Notes: a model not told the origin generated them from the sequence alone. A DNA stretch of 40,778 nt from Promineifilum sp. (GCA_018058545.1 JAGOZU010000021.1:1-40778); one strand, 5' to 3'; counted from the first letter of the stretch, positions 16,050 to 23,355 are shown. Translations and numbers: made by a program.

Positions 16050-17595
16050 AATCAATACTAATTAAATCGGATGTAGTGCCGAGACCGCAACTAATCCTAA
16101 CCTTGAGGCTGCCGCTATCATCCCTAATCAGTTGCCCCCGGCAATCCAAGGCCTCAAATAATTCCCGTTTATTCTCTGCCGTTCCCCCTTCCCTAATCCG
16201 GCTTCTTGCTTGCCGGGCAATGGCCTTGATTTCGTCTTTCATCATCGGGCTTATGTCAGTATTGACTATCAAGGCCTCAAGCTCATCCCGCCGCCGTTCC
16301 AAGGCCCCTTGCAGCTTGCGGGTATCATTGATTTCCCGCTTGATGGCCGAGGCAATTACATCATCATCGGCATCCCCAAAGCCCTTGATGAGCCGGGCTA
16401 TCTTGCCCTCGGCCTTATCCAGCATCTTGGCCACGTCACCTAATTCCAGTTGGAACGGGCCAATATCCCTTTGGGCTTGGGCGGCCATATCCTCAATCAC
16501 CTCATCAAGCCGGGCATCGTTTTCTATAATCCCGACAAGCCAAGCCCATGCCCTGGCATCAATTTCATCCGCGTTAAGCCGCCCCAATGTGCAGCCCGCC
16601 TTGGCCCCGTCATGGCGGGCGCGTGAGCATCGATAATATCGATATATTCGCCCTTTCCACCCCTTAACCGATGAGCCATTGATAGCCCCGCCGCAAGTGC
16701 AAAGCATCCTTGCCGACATTAGGTAACATTCGCCCGGCCGATGCCGCCTTGCCCTTGCCTTATTATGAAGCCTTTGCACTTGAGCCGCTTGCCATGTTTC
16801 ACTATCAATAATGGCAAGCTCCGGGAAATGCGCCTTGATGCCGTCGAAAGAAAATTCCCCGATATAGGCCCGCCTGTCTATGATGCTTTCCGTTATGGTT
16901 GAGGCAAGCCATACCTTGCCCGCCCCCATTGCCCGGCCGGGTGTAGGGATGCCCTCATCGGATAGTATCCGGGCAATCGCGTTAAGGGTTAAGGGCTTGC
17001 CGCCATAGCGGCCCGTGTAAAGGTTGAAAATGCGCCTTACGGTTGCGGCCTCGGCCTCATCAATGACTAGATGAGCTTCCCGGCTTTTGCCCACCTTGCG
17101 ATAGCCGAAAGGGGCCCAAGCCCCTACCCATTTCCCCGCCCGTGCCTTTTCCCTCTTGCCCCTCATTGAGCGTTCCTTGATTGCCGCCCGCTCCTGGCTT
17201 GCCGCAAGCCCCTTGAAGAAGGTTATAAAGATGCTTGCCATATCGTTGCGGATAGGGCCGCTTTCGCAATCGTGAAGCGTCACCCCATGCCGGGCAAAAT
17301 GCTCAATGGTTGTTAGCAAGCGGCTTGCCTCATCTTCGGGCGGCCGTGATAGCCTGTCAATACGATAGACAATAACGGCTTGCACCTGCCGGGCTTCAAT
17401 CAACCGTATCAATTCCTTGCCGCCTTCCCGCTCATCAAGGCGGGTGGCCCCGCTTATATCATCCTGAAATTCGGCAATGATGTTGAACCCCTTGCGCTCT
17501 GCATAGGCCCGACATTCCTTGACTTGAGAGCCGAGGCTATAGCCCCTGTCTTTTTGTTCGCTAGTGCTTACCCTTGCATATACTGCCGCGTTCAT
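16036..17595 (-). CDS. large serine recombinase (integrase)
   Basis: 519 residues. The N-terminal resolvase domain has nucleophile Ser10 in YARVSTSEQ and the conserved YRIDRLSR and ERAAIKERSMRGK helices. A recombinase domain (APFGYRKV to RRAYIGEF) follows, then a zinc ribbon with C299-T-C301 and later Cys residues (YYRCSR, GCTLGR), and a long coiled coil (about residues 385-455). This is the layout of phiC31/Bxb1-type integrases, which join attP and attB without sequence homology beyond a 2-bp core. Its last codons cross the attL core, and the stop lies in host sequence. A stable hairpin precedes the start codon. Confidence 0.95.
   Translation of the reverse strand: MNAAVYARVSTSEQKDRGYSLGSQVKECRAYAERKGFNIIAEFQDDISGATRLDEREGGKELIRLIEARQVQAVIVYRIDRLSRPPEDEASRLLTTIEHFARHGVTLHDCESGPIRNDMASIFITFFKGLAASQERAAIKERSMRGKREKARAGKWVGAWAPFGYRKVGKSREAHLVIDEAEAATVRRIFNLYTGRYGGKPLTLNAIARILSDEGIPTPGRAMGAGKVWLASTITESIIDRRAYIGEFSFDGIKAHFPELAIIDSETWQAAQVQRLHNKARARRHRPGECYLMSARMLCTCGGAINGSSVKGWKGRIYRYYRCSRARHDGAKAGCTLGRLNADEIDARAWAWLVGIIENDARLDEVIEDMAAQAQRDIGPFQLELGDVAKMLDKAEGKIARLIKGFGDADDDVIASAIKREINDTRKLQGALERRRDELEALIVNTDISPMMKDEIKAIARQARSRIREGGTAENKRELFEALDCRGQLIRDDSGSLKVRISCGLGTTSDLISIDSTSY
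16038..16047. repeat. attL core, 10-bp direct repeat AATATGATGT
   Basis: Identical to 24249-24258. It lies at the exact point where the deacylase frame breaks and at the end of the serine recombinase gene. Codons AAT-ATG-ATG-T are shared, so precise excision by recombination between the copies restores the host gene. Confidence 0.88.
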
Positions 17596-17612
17596 TGTCT
17601 TAATCCCGCTTG

Positions 17613-17644
17613 CCGGGCGGGATGAGTATCATCATCCCACCCGG
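17613..17644 (-). promoter_or_regulatory. 13-bp RNA hairpin before the integrase start
   Basis: On the plus strand CCGGGCGGGATGA (17613-17625) faces TCATCCCACCCGG (17632-17644) around a 6-nt loop, with one mismatch that becomes a G-U pair in the minus-strand RNA, giving 13 continuous pairs. It ends 18 nt before the integrase ATG and has no T tract, so translational control, or a protein site, is more likely than termination. Confidence 0.5.
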
Positions 17645-17653
17645 CCTAATTCT

Positions 17654-17803
17654 CTAGTGTGACGGTTGCATGGCACTATCACGCTTGCGCTTTCTGTAGG
17701 CTTGTTGCTGGCAAGCCCGATTGCAATAAAGCCGCTTGGGGCCGCCATGCATCCGCTTGCCGCAATTCGCACATAGCTTCACATGGTATCCCCGGCCGCT
17801 CAT
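17654..17803 (-). CDS. 49-residue zinc-ribbon protein
   Basis: Reads MSGRGYHVKLCANCGKRMHG and on to LYCNRACQQQAYRKRKRD before its stop. Two CxxC/CxxxC pairs (CANC and CNRAC) followed by a basic helix make a treble-clef or zinc-ribbon fold typical of small phage and plasmid proteins. The ATG overlaps the TGA of the membrane protein gene (ATGA), so the two are translationally coupled. It may bind DNA or RNA; its place just before the integrase suggests an accessory or regulatory role, which is inference. Confidence 0.7.
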   Translation of the reverse strand: MSGRGYHVKLCANCGKRMHGGPKRLYCNRACQQQAYRKRKRDSAMQPSH

Positions 17804-18651
17804 AAAGGGCGGCCATCCTTATGCCCATTGGCCAAGGGCGGGTTAGCGACGGCAACCGCCTCATAGCCCTCATCCTCATCCGGCAGGTATTGAGCCAAGG
17901 CCGCCGCCAAATCTTCAAGGCTTGCCCGCCGCGCTTGGCCCTCGGCAATGTCGGCTATGCCGTCGCCATTCAAATCCAAGAGTTGAGGGGCTTGCCGGGT
18001 TAGGGCGGCAATTTGGGCATCCGTTAGGTTGAGTTGACGGCCTACAACGGGCGGCAATTGTTGCCACGTCATTTGCCTAATGACGGCCTTCATTTGCGGG
18101 CTTGCCATCACTTCAAGGCGGGCATCATGCTTAATCCGCGTGAAGCGTTCTTGAAGCTCTGCCTCATCATCGGCCCGCTTGGCATCCGGGTTGAGCCTTA
18201 GCATCACGTAGAATTGAATGCCGACAATCAAGGCACTAACGGGCAAGCCATATCGTACCCAAGAGGCCACGAAAGCGGGCAAATCGCCCCCATGCTCAAC
18301 CGCAAAGGATGAGATAAGGTTGACGGCCGCAAAGGCCGCCCAAGTGATTTCTAGGGCCATTGCGGCAGGTTTTTGCCGCGCTTTGAGTTGATGGGTTGCC
18401 AGTAGAACGGCCGTTGAAACGGCAAAAAGCTCAACAAGCGCAACCCCTGCAACCCGGATAATTGAGAATACATCACCCCCGGCCGTGTTTAGTCCAGTGT
18501 AAGCACGGGTGATGGCAACCGCGTGAATGGCCGTTACAATCGCAAGAGCCAAGAGTAAAGCCCATCCAAGCCAGCTTGCGGCCGTTCCTATCGTTCCTCT
18601 GGTAGCATCCCCGCTCAAATCAAAGGTATCATTCTCATCATTGGTAAACAT
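17800..18651 (-). CDS. membrane protein of unknown function with C-terminal soluble tail
   Basis: 283 residues from the ATG at 18651 (AAAGGA nine bases upstream). Four hydrophobic helices are visible: LGWALLLALAIVTAIHAVAI, VFSIIRVAGVALVELFAVST, AMALEITWAAFAAVNLISSF and YGLPVSALIVGIQFYVML. The remaining cytoplasmic tail includes LLDLNGDGIADIAEG, a calcium EF-hand or dockerin-like DxNxDGxxD motif. Similar four-helix proteins occur in actinobacterial and Chloroflexota plasmids. Function is unknown; it may act at the membrane in transfer or exclusion. Confidence 0.72.
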   Translation of the reverse strand: MFTNDENDTFDLSGDATRGTIGTAASWLGWALLLALAIVTAIHAVAITRAYTGLNTAGGDVFSIIRVAGVALVELFAVSTAVLLATHQLKARQKPAAMALEITWAAFAAVNLISSFAVEHGGDLPAFVASWVRYGLPVSALIVGIQFYVMLRLNPDAKRADDEAELQERFTRIKHDARLEVMASPQMKAVIRQMTWQQLPPVVGRQLNLTDAQIAALTRQAPQLLDLNGDGIADIAEGQARRASLEDLAAALAQYLPDEDEGYEAVAVANPPLANGHKDGRPL

Positions 18652-18670
18652 CGTTATAATCCTTTTAGGT

Positions 18671-18749
18671 GGGCCGCCCCCTTTCCTGCTACGGGCCGAG
18701 GGGCGGCATTGCTTACGGGCCGTTCTCATCCGGCAGGGTGGGGCGGCCC
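18671..18749. repeat. 10-bp GC-rich inverted repeat upstream of membrane protein gene
   Basis: GGGCCGCCCC (18671-18680) and GGGGCGGCCC (18740-18749) are perfect inverted copies 59 bp apart. Each is next to a copy of CCCTNTCCTGCTA in direct orientation. The leader of the membrane protein gene could therefore fold into a large structure. Confidence 0.45.
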
Positions 18750-18811
18750 GGCCCTATCCTGCTATTGCTCTGCTTTTGATTGCTTTCCGATAATCAACCC
18801 CCTTGGAAACG

Positions 18812-18845
18812 AAAAAACGCTTACCCTTTTGCCGGGTAAGCGTTT
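18812..18845 (-). terminator. intrinsic terminator of the tyrosine recombinase gene
   Basis: AAACGCTTACCC (18815-18826) and GGGTAAGCGTTT (18834-18845) form a perfect 12-bp stem with a 7-nt loop. On the minus strand the stem is followed by TTTTTT, the classic rho-independent form. It lies about 140 bp past the recombinase stop and separates that transcript from the membrane-protein and integrase genes. Confidence 0.85.
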
Positions 18846-18986
18846 GGTGGCTAAAATTCGCTTAGCTCCACTGCCGCTTACCTCGGCTTTGGGGTTAGGG
18901 CTAGTTAGGTGTTTCCAGCACCTTTCTGGCCCGTTTTCTTTCTGTTACTGACAGTATAACCCATCGGCCGCCCGTTGCAAATATCA

Positions 18987-20003
18987 TTATCCCTTATCCC
19001 GTTCGGATATTTCATTATCGGCAATATAGCGGATTGCCATCGCCGGGCTTGCCCATCCGAACCATTCCATAAGTTCCTTGACGCTATAGCCCTTGGCCGC
19101 CATATCGGTTGCACAATAATGGCGGCAATCATGAGCCGATAGGCCGTCAATCCCTATGGCCTTGCCCAAATCCCTAACCCGCCGCGTCAAGGTGAGCCGG
19201 TTGAGCGTGCTATCAATCAGGCTGCCATCCTTGCGGCTTGCCTTCAAGAGCGGCCCGGCTTGTGGGGCATCCGGCAGGTAAGCAAGCAAGGCCTTGAGCG
19301 TTCGGGCTGTTAGCCGATGGGCCGTTTCCTTATCCACCTTGGGCCGATAGAAGCGCAATTCGGCCGCCGTTATATCAAAGTTGCCGAGGGTAAGGGCGGC
19401 GATTTCCCCCGCCCGCAAGCCATGCTCAAGCAAGAGGGCCATCATGAGGGCATCCCGCCGCCCTTGGGGGCTATCGGGTTGAGCCGTCAACTGCCGGGCT
19501 TGCTCTGCCGACAGGTTGACGGCCTCGGCCTTCTTGGCCCCCACCTGCCGGGCTTGCGGCCGCTTCTCATCAACCCGCTTGCCCTCTTTCCGTGAATACC
19601 CTTTGACCGTCTGGATAAGGGCCAAATCTTGGGCATCAATCGCTCCGGCCTTGGCCGCCAATTGGGCATAGGTTTTTACGGTTGACAAGCGCACATTGGC
19701 CGAGGAAACGGCATAGCCTTGCTTGAGTTGCCATGCTACAAATCCCTCAACAATTCCCCATGTGATACCCTGCCAGCAATCCGGGTTGCCCTGGAAGTCG
19801 CAATCCACCTCAAGCCCGGCATCTTCAAGATAGCGGCCGAATAAGGCCAAATCTTGCGCTTGACGGCTTAAGGTGTTTTCGGCCCGCTTTTCCCGATAGC
19901 GGGCAAATACGCTCTTGCTTGCGGCCATGTTGGCAATCATACCTGCTTTTTGAAGGATGCTTAGTGAAGCGGGCGGGTTATGGGTTAGGGCTTGCATTGT
20001 CAT
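18987..20003 (-). CDS. tyrosine recombinase (XerC/D-like)
   Basis: 338 residues from the ATG at 20003, chosen for AAGGA seven bases upstream; a further ATG lies at 20027. The SAM-like N-terminal core-binding domain (SVFARYREKRAENTL onward) precedes the catalytic domain with R197 (EHGLRAGEIAAL), H291 and R294 (SAHDCRHYCA), W317 replacing the second His (FGWASPAMA) and nucleophile Y326 (IRYI). All catalytic positions are filled. It may resolve multimers of the circular element or act on a second site; the att structure of the element fits the serine recombinase better. Confidence 0.93.
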   Translation of the reverse strand: MTMQALTHNPPASLSILQKAGMIANMAASKSVFARYREKRAENTLSRQAQDLALFGRYLEDAGLEVDCDFQGNPDCWQGITWGIVEGFVAWQLKQGYAVSSANVRLSTVKTYAQLAAKAGAIDAQDLALIQTVKGYSRKEGKRVDEKRPQARQVGAKKAEAVNLSAEQARQLTAQPDSPQGRRDALMMALLLEHGLRAGEIAALTLGNFDITAAELRFYRPKVDKETAHRLTARTLKALLAYLPDAPQAGPLLKASRKDGSLIDSTLNRLTLTRRVRDLGKAIGIDGLSAHDCRHYCATDMAAKGYSVKELMEWFGWASPAMAIRYIADNEISERDKG

Positions 20004-20048
20004 GGGATTATCCTTATTAGTGTACATTTGTATAAATAATGTATACTC

Positions 20049-20077
20049 ATTATAACCTCTTGCAAGGCAGATTGCAA
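20049..20077 (-). promoter_or_regulatory. strong sigma70-like promoter of the tyrosine recombinase
   Basis: On the minus strand TTGCAA (20072-20077), a 17-bp spacer and a perfect TATAAT (20049-20054). Between it and the ATG lie TATACA, TTTATACA and TGTACA, overlapping inverted words that could be an operator. Confidence 0.7.
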
Positions 20078-20508
20078 GCCTTTGAAGGCATCAATATTGG
20101 CCTTTTTTAGGTTTCACTATGTCCCTGCCGCCCTCGTGTCGCCGGCGGGTTAGGGGCTATCATCCCGGCGGCCGTTTCTTTTTTTCGTGTACCGTTTCGG
20201 TCGGCGGCCGCCGGTCATGGGGGGTGTACGAGGTGTCTCGACCCCAAAAAAGAAAAACGGCACCTTCATGTTGGCTTCATGTTTTAGAGAGCGCATACGA
20301 GGGGTAGGCCGCCAAGAGCATGAAACGCGGCCGCCGCAACGCGGCAATCATCCGGCAATGCCACCTCTCAAAATGGCGGTCGTATCGTTGCCGGTCGCTT
20401 TCTTTTTTTTCGTGTACCGTTTCGGTCGGCGGCCGCCGGGCGATGGTCGCTAAATCGCCTGGGCCTATAAAATTCCTATAAAAATAAAAGAAAATAATAG
20501 AATCGGGA
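20078..20508. other. gene-free repeat region inside the element
   Basis: No convincing gene on either strand. It holds two 40-bp direct repeats (20175-20214 and 20399-20439), a near-inverted A-rich copy around 20239-20258 and a T-rich tail (20460-20505) with CCTATAAAA twice. Such an arrangement could be an origin, a partition site or a structured terminator region for the 84-residue gene that ends at 20509. Confidence 0.55.
20175..20439. repeat. two 40-bp direct repeats containing a 12-bp palindrome
   Basis: Copies at 20175-20214 and 20399-20439 are identical apart from the length of the T run (7 or 8). Each runs TTTC-T(n)-CGTGTACCGTTTCGGT and ends in the palindrome CGGCGGCCGCCG. Spacing start to start is 224 bp. 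Confidence 0.88.
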
Positions 20509-20763
20509 TTATGTATCCCCCTCTTGCGGCTCATCACCCCAAGTCATCTGTATCACTTCACCATCGCCCGGCGGGCAATCTTCGCTATAGCAAATGATGA
20601 TGAGCTGGTAATGTTCTTGAAGTTCATTCACCTCATCGGCCGTGTAATCCCGCCCTTTGCTGTGATATACCCCGGCTTGGTAGCTCATGGTGAGAAGTGG
20701 CTTCATTTCATCGGGTGGGGCGGCTTTCTTTTCCAGTTGGGTAAGCCTACTTCGTAGTGTCAT
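20509..20763 (-). CDS. 84-residue protein of unknown function
   Basis: From the ATG at 20763 it reads MTLRSRLTQLEKKAAPPDEM, a short amphipathic helix followed by an acidic domain. It overlaps the upstream HTH gene by 17 nt, suggesting coupling. Segment GRDYTADEVNELQEHY looks like a folded core. No family recognised. Confidence 0.55.
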   Translation of the reverse strand: MTLRSRLTQLEKKAAPPDEMKPLLTMSYQAGVYHSKGRDYTADEVNELQEHYQLIIICYSEDCPPGDGEVIQMTWGDEPQEGDT

Positions 20764-21124
20764 TGAATCGCCTCTCAAGCTCTGCCACCCGTTCGGATAA
20801 TTCGACATTTTCCCGCAACTTGAGGGCATGGCCTAGCAGGGCATCGGCCGCCCGCAAGCGGATAGCCGCCCCGGCCGTGGTGGGGGATGCTATGATTTCC
20901 TCAATTGCCGTTAGTGAAGCGTCAACCATTGCCGCAAGCCTAACGGCCGCCAAATGGATTGCCCCATCGCTCCCTGCCTTCAAGGCGGCTTGAAACTCAT
21001 TCAAGCCAAGCCATCTTTGAAGCGTCTTGCGGCCTATGCCGCATTCAAGGGCGGCGGCCGTGATGCTGCGCCCTTCCAAGAGCTTCTCAACTGCCTTGGA
21101 TTGTTTTGCGGTTAGTTTTTCCAT
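20747..21124 (-). CDS. HTH protein, homeodomain-like (terminase-small-subunit style)
   Basis: 125 residues from the ATG at 21124 with AGGGG upstream. LTAKQSKAVEKLLEGRSITA then AALECGIGRKTLQRWL is a helix-turn-helix of the type found in phage terminase small subunits and transposase N-termini. The C-terminal half is helical with a likely coiled coil (RENVELSERVAELERRF). No terminase large subunit accompanies it, so a regulatory or replication role is as likely as packaging. It is the first gene after the 28-bp inverted repeat. Confidence 0.7.
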   Translation of the reverse strand: MEKLTAKQSKAVEKLLEGRSITAAALECGIGRKTLQRWLGLNEFQAALKAGSDGAIHLAAVRLAAMVDASLTAIEEIIASPTTAGAAIRLRAADALLGHALKLRENVELSERVAELERRFNDTTK

Positions 21125-21162
21125 AATTTTCCCCTGCGTCATTTTGAGCCATTATGCACAAA

Positions 21163-21298
21163 AGTATATTTGGTTTAATTGGTTTAAATGGGGTTAATTG
21201 CGACGGTTGCCGGGCCGCCCATGATACATTTTCTTGCTGCGGTATGCCTGGAAGGGGCTGGCATTGTTCGCATTTAAACCAATTAAACCAAATATACT
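21163..21298. repeat. perfect 28-bp inverted repeat with 80-bp loop, origin or operator candidate
   Basis: Arms 21163-21190 and 21271-21298 are perfect reverse complements; a partly matching CACAAAA flank extends both with a 2-base difference. The left arm contains TTTGGTTTAATTGGTTTAAA, i.e. GGTTTAA twice, and a third variant GGGTTAATTG follows at 21191-21200. The site fills the gap between the RepA-like gene and the next gene. Iteron-like motifs next to a replication helicase suggest a replication origin; a repressor operator is the alternative. Confidence 0.9.
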
Positions 21299-21312
21299 AT
21301 TTTGTGTATTGA

Positions 21313-22506
21313 CTACCTGAATTCTGCCTTCACCCGCCAAATGTCGGGCCGCTTGCCCATTTGGGTTGATGGCTGCTCATCCCGGCAGATGTAGCCGTCG
21401 ACTTCAAGCCGTGCCAGTTGGCGGCCGATTGTCGCTTCCGTCACCTTGCGGATTTCTGCCAGTTGCTTAGCCGTCATGCCTTCCCCCTCTGTGTCATTCT
21501 CTAGCATCGCCTCAAGCACCTTGCGGCCCGCCCGTATTTTCTCTAGCTCGTAGGCATCCCCGACATACACCCACCCGGCCCCTTCCTCGGCCTGTCTGAG
21601 TGTCATATTGCGGATGTCCAAATCCCTGCTTTCGGCGTGTAGGATGGCTTCACGTTCCCCCGGCTTGCGCTCAAGGATGAGGCCCATATCATAGGCCCCT
21701 CGGATGGCCGAGGCCCCCCGAATGGTGGCAAAAATATCATCCGGGTTGGCTGCCTTGCCCGTATGATGCACTATGACAATAGCGATGTCCTTATTGTGGG
21801 CGATATAGGCCAAGGCGTTTACGAGGCTGCCCATTGCGCTATTGTCGCGCTCATCCGTGCGACCGCTCATGGCGGCGATGAGGGTATCAATGATGATTAG
21901 GTCGTAGCCCTCGGCGTAGCCGTTGACCTCCACGGCCCCCGGCCCGATGCCGCCTTGCCCGTCGTCAAGATATGGGATAGTGAATAAAACGGCCGCGCTT
22001 TCGGGTTGCCAGTTGATGAGCTTGGCCCGCGCTTGCACCCGCCGCGCCCCGTCTTCAAGCGCATAATATAGCACCCTGGCTTTTGTAGTTTCCCGGCCGA
22101 GGAAATCGGCCCCCGTATCGATGCACATTGCCAGTTGCAGCCCAAGCCAGCTTTTGCCGCTCTTTGGCCGCCCGCCCAAGATGCCAAGATGCCCCTTGGC
22201 AATCAAGCCATCTACCAAATACTCTTGCGGCTTGAATTGGTGGGCCAGTAAATCGCTCATGGGCCTTGGCAGGGATGAGGGCGGCAATTGCCCGTTTGTC
22301 GGGCCGCTGCCGTTTGTAGTTGGAAGTGCCCACGGGCCGCTGCTGTCGCCTTCCCGCCACGGGTGCAAAATAATGCGGCCGTCCTTTTCCCGTCGTTCAA
22401 CCCATTTGCCAAATTTGGCAATGTAATAGTCGGGCGTGATGTCCAGAATTTCAATTGGGATGCCAATCCAGTTTTCTGCAACGTCGCCGATTTTGAATGA
22501 TGGCAT
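21313..22506 (-). CDS. RepA-like AAA ATPase/helicase
   Basis: 397 residues from the ATG at 22506, which shares one base with the upstream stop (TGATG) and follows GGGGGTGGA. RecA-fold P-loop near residues 112-119 (GRPKSGKS, K118), Walker B in YDLIIIDTLIAA, sensor-like IVIVHHTGKA and RGASAIRGAYD. This matches the hexameric RepA/RadA-like ATPases used by plasmids and prophage replication modules. A C-terminal winged helix (MTAKQLAEIRKVTEATIGRQ) follows. It probably unwinds or loads at the element's origin. Confidence 0.88.
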   Translation of the reverse strand: MPSFKIGDVAENWIGIPIEILDITPDYYIAKFGKWVERREKDGRIILHPWREGDSSGPWALPTTNGSGPTNGQLPPSSLPRPMSDLLAHQFKPQEYLVDGLIAKGHLGILGGRPKSGKSWLGLQLAMCIDTGADFLGRETTKARVLYYALEDGARRVQARAKLINWQPESAAVLFTIPYLDDGQGGIGPGAVEVNGYAEGYDLIIIDTLIAAMSGRTDERDNSAMGSLVNALAYIAHNKDIAIVIVHHTGKAANPDDIFATIRGASAIRGAYDMGLILERKPGEREAILHAESRDLDIRNMTLRQAEEGAGWVYVGDAYELEKIRAGRKVLEAMLENDTEGEGMTAKQLAEIRKVTEATIGRQLARLEVDGYICRDEQPSTQMGKRPDIWRVKAEFR

Positions 22507-22931
22507 CAATCCACCCCCTGAAAAAGCCGCCCTTGGGTGGGCGTTTGCGGCCGATTCCATTCATTGAGGGGAAGGAACCATTGCGCCCCATACCCCCGAT
22601 TAAAGCCCTTGCCGCGTTCCCATACGGTTGCCATACTTGCCCGATAAACCCGGCCGCTTTCGGCATCCGTCACCTCAACCCATTTGGCCCCGGCCGCCTC
22701 GGCATCCCGCAATGTGGATACATCAAAGGCGATGGCGGGCGGCTTTCGCAGAAAATGGGCCGAGGCCATCACCCGCTTGAAGAAGCAATCGCCCTTGACG
22801 GCCCCAACCGTCTTTGAGCCTACGTAGATGGGGATGCCCCCGGCCCGCGTTCTTGTGGTATACTGTAAGCGGCTTGGCCGTCCGCCTATGCCGCCCGTCC
22901 GGTTGCCGCCGGGCTTTTCATTTTCTGTCAT
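22506..22931 (-). CDS. 141-residue protein of unknown function
   Basis: Begins MTENEKPGGNRTGG and is predicted soluble. Segments SKTVGAVKGDCFFKRV and KWVEVTDAESGRVYRASMAT suggest a small beta-rich domain, but I do not recognise a family. GGAGGGG seven bases before the ATG is a strong ribosome binding site. It overlaps the small upstream ORF and touches the RepA-like gene (TGATG), so the three are one translational unit. Confidence 0.65.
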   Translation of the reverse strand: MTENEKPGGNRTGGIGGRPSRLQYTTRTRAGGIPIYVGSKTVGAVKGDCFFKRVMASAHFLRKPPAIAFDVSTLRDAEAAGAKWVEVTDAESGRVYRASMATVWERGKGFNRGYGAQWFLPLNEWNRPQTPTQGRLFQGVD

Positions 22932-23079
22932 GTTGCCCCTCCTGGCCGTCTTTCGGCCGCTCTGATATTCGCCCCCAATCAGGCGACAGGATAACGGCCA
23001 AGGCCTTTGCCAATAGCCGCCGCTCTTGGGTATCCCGTTCCTCGGCCGTTAACTTTCGGCCATCATCCCCTATTGTCAT
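22918..23079 (-). CDS. 53-residue small protein
   Basis: Reads MTIGDDGRKLTAEERDTQER and continues with RRLLAKALAVILSPDWGRIS before its stop. Its ATG overlaps the TGA of the RHH-like gene (ATGA), and its end overlaps the next start, which is the main evidence that it is real. Charged and helical; no family recognised. Confidence 0.6.
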   Translation of the reverse strand: MTIGDDGRKLTAEERDTQERRLLAKALAVILSPDWGRISERPKDGQEGQHDRK

Positions 23080-23279
23080 TGGCCCGCCCCCCCGGCATGA
23101 GCCGGTTGCCCAACGGCTAACAACCCCTCTTTTTCCAGTTGTTGCCGGATGAGCATGGCGGCTTGCTGGCGGGCATCCCGCCGCTCTCTGAGTGCCAGCA
23201 TCCGCAAAGCCTCACGCTCATCGGCCGCCAGCGTAATGGTTATCCTTCTGAAATTTTGGGTTAAAAACAAATCGGCCAT
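23076..23279 (-). CDS. small RHH-like DNA-binding protein
   Basis: 67 residues. FRRITITLAADEREALRMLA followed by a basic helix with R-x-x-A spacing resembles a ribbon-helix-helix (CopG/Arc) protein: one beta strand and two helices. Such proteins regulate plasmid copy number or toxin genes. The start codon lies inside an 11-bp perfect inverted repeat (23270-23298), consistent with autoregulation or hairpin control. Confidence 0.65.
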   Translation of the reverse strand: MADLFLTQNFRRITITLAADEREALRMLALRERRDARQQAAMLIRQQLEKEGLLAVGQPAHAGGAGQ

Positions 23280-23298
23280 GACAGTATCATGGCCGATT
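23270..23298. promoter_or_regulatory. 11-bp inverted repeat over the RHH-like start codon
   Basis: AATCGGCCATG (23270-23280) and CATGGCCGATT (23288-23298) are perfect inverted copies with a 7-bp loop. The ATG of the 67-residue gene lies in one arm. In RNA the start would be sequestered; as DNA it could be the operator for the encoded RHH-like protein. Confidence 0.6.
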
Positions 23299-23300
23299 CA

Positions 23301-23355
23301 AGGGGTAGATTGGAAGTAACGAAAGGGGTAGGTTAAGGGGTAGTCTTAGGGGTAG
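23301..23355. repeat. four AGGGGTAG words, 12-23 bp apart
   Basis: AGGGGTAG occurs at 23301, 23324, 23336 and 23348. The last two overlap the end of the upstream gene, encoding part of its TPKTTP tail. Could be iterons or chance low-complexity. Confidence 0.4.

Noticed and set aside
23301-23355. CRISPR-like array at the AGGGGTAG words
   Set aside because: Repeat units of 8 bp with 4-15 bp between them are far too short; no cas gene is in the window.
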